In this document: positions 63,979 to 64,000 of the stretch, one piece after another
Position numbering within the stretch: the first letter of the stretch is position 1
How the letters are laid out: the number at the start of each line of letters is the position of its first letter
Assembly: GCF_009299485.1 (NCBI RefSeq)
Contig: NZ_WBSO01000011.1
Coordinates: forward strand, 1 to 64,000
Direction: 5' to 3'
Origin: Bifidobacterium apri
GTDB taxonomy: Bacteria > Actinomycetota > Actinomycetes > Actinomycetales > Bifidobacteriaceae
Length of the DNA stretch: 64,000 nt
Made by a program: the position numbers and the translations under genes
The notes under the pieces: model-generated
The model's database searches: none
Told to the model about the DNA's origin: nothing
Seen by the model: the letters and a program-made list of their open reading frames with translations, nothing else

Positions 63979-64000
63979 CGGCGGCGCGGGGGATCATGGT

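Overview
The window is a piece of a high-GC, gut-type actinobacterial chromosome, most probably Bifidobacterium or a close relative. Reasons: the pyr genes run pyrB-pyrI-pyrC-pyrF-pyrK-pyrD-pyrE; transaldolase and transketolase (the core of the bifid shunt) sit side by side; uvrA, uvrC, aroE, rapZ, whiA, pgk, tpiA and secG run in one direction; hrcA and dnaJ follow a perfect CIRCE element; and uvrA carries an actinobacterial-type LexA box. These are inferences from gene content. No database search was possible, so the species is not assigned.

Layout. 1-0.11 kb is the 3' part of a 5S rRNA gene with the rrn terminator. 0.7-8.1 kb holds fadD, azlCD, a DUF308 membrane protein, a YbjQ-type protein, an ABC ATPase, a trmI-type tRNA methyltransferase and a sixA-like phosphatase. 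8.5-11.8 kb is the methionine pair metE-metF. 12.0-22.1 kb is an accessory defence island (below). 22.7-25.8 kb is glnE. 26.0-32.7 kb is the pyrimidine operon. 32.8-38.3 kb holds a LysR regulator, a HAD phosphatase, a DUF4232 lipoprotein, nnrD and an SGNH hydrolase. 38.4-43.2 kb holds an ABC-F ATPase and the SOS-controlled uvrA. 43.3-51.6 kb is uvrC-aroE-rapZ-whiA-pgk-tpiA-secG. 51.8-54.4 kb has a Cof-type HAD phosphatase and an XRE-HTH/aminotransferase fusion. 54.5-54.8 kb is a short array of 52-bp hairpin repeats. 55.0-58.3 kb is tal and tkt (minus strand). 58.5-61.0 kb is CIRCE-hrcA-dnaJ. The window ends with a fructosamine-kinase-like gene, uppP, a family-6-like DNA glycosylase and tRNA-Gly(GCC).

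The most interesting region is 12.3-22.05 kb. A minus-strand gene encodes an ApeA-like protein with a HEPN RNxxxH motif. Facing away from it, across a shared promoter, is a six-gene plus-strand operon whose genes touch or overlap: a small protein of unknown function, a short motif-I-only methyltransferase-like protein, an Eco57I-type adenine methyltransferase, a GIY-YIG/SF2 helicase with a PcrA-like C-terminal domain, an OLD-family ATPase-TOPRIM nuclease and a compact UvrD-type helicase. The first part looks like a restriction-modification system. The last two genes look like Gabija (GajA/GajB). Joined in one transcript they make a candidate composite defence system that I do not recognise as a named type. 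The island has a different GAG/GAA codon preference and internal composition jumps, which points to mosaic horizontal transfer. No integrase or transposase is visible.

The rest is housekeeping DNA, with good terminators after fadD, metF, whiA, pgk, secG and tRNA-Gly. A second point of note is the aminotransferase fusion near 53 kb. It has a strong internal ribosome binding site and ATG exactly at the domain boundary, and several TTGAAC repeats in its promoter.
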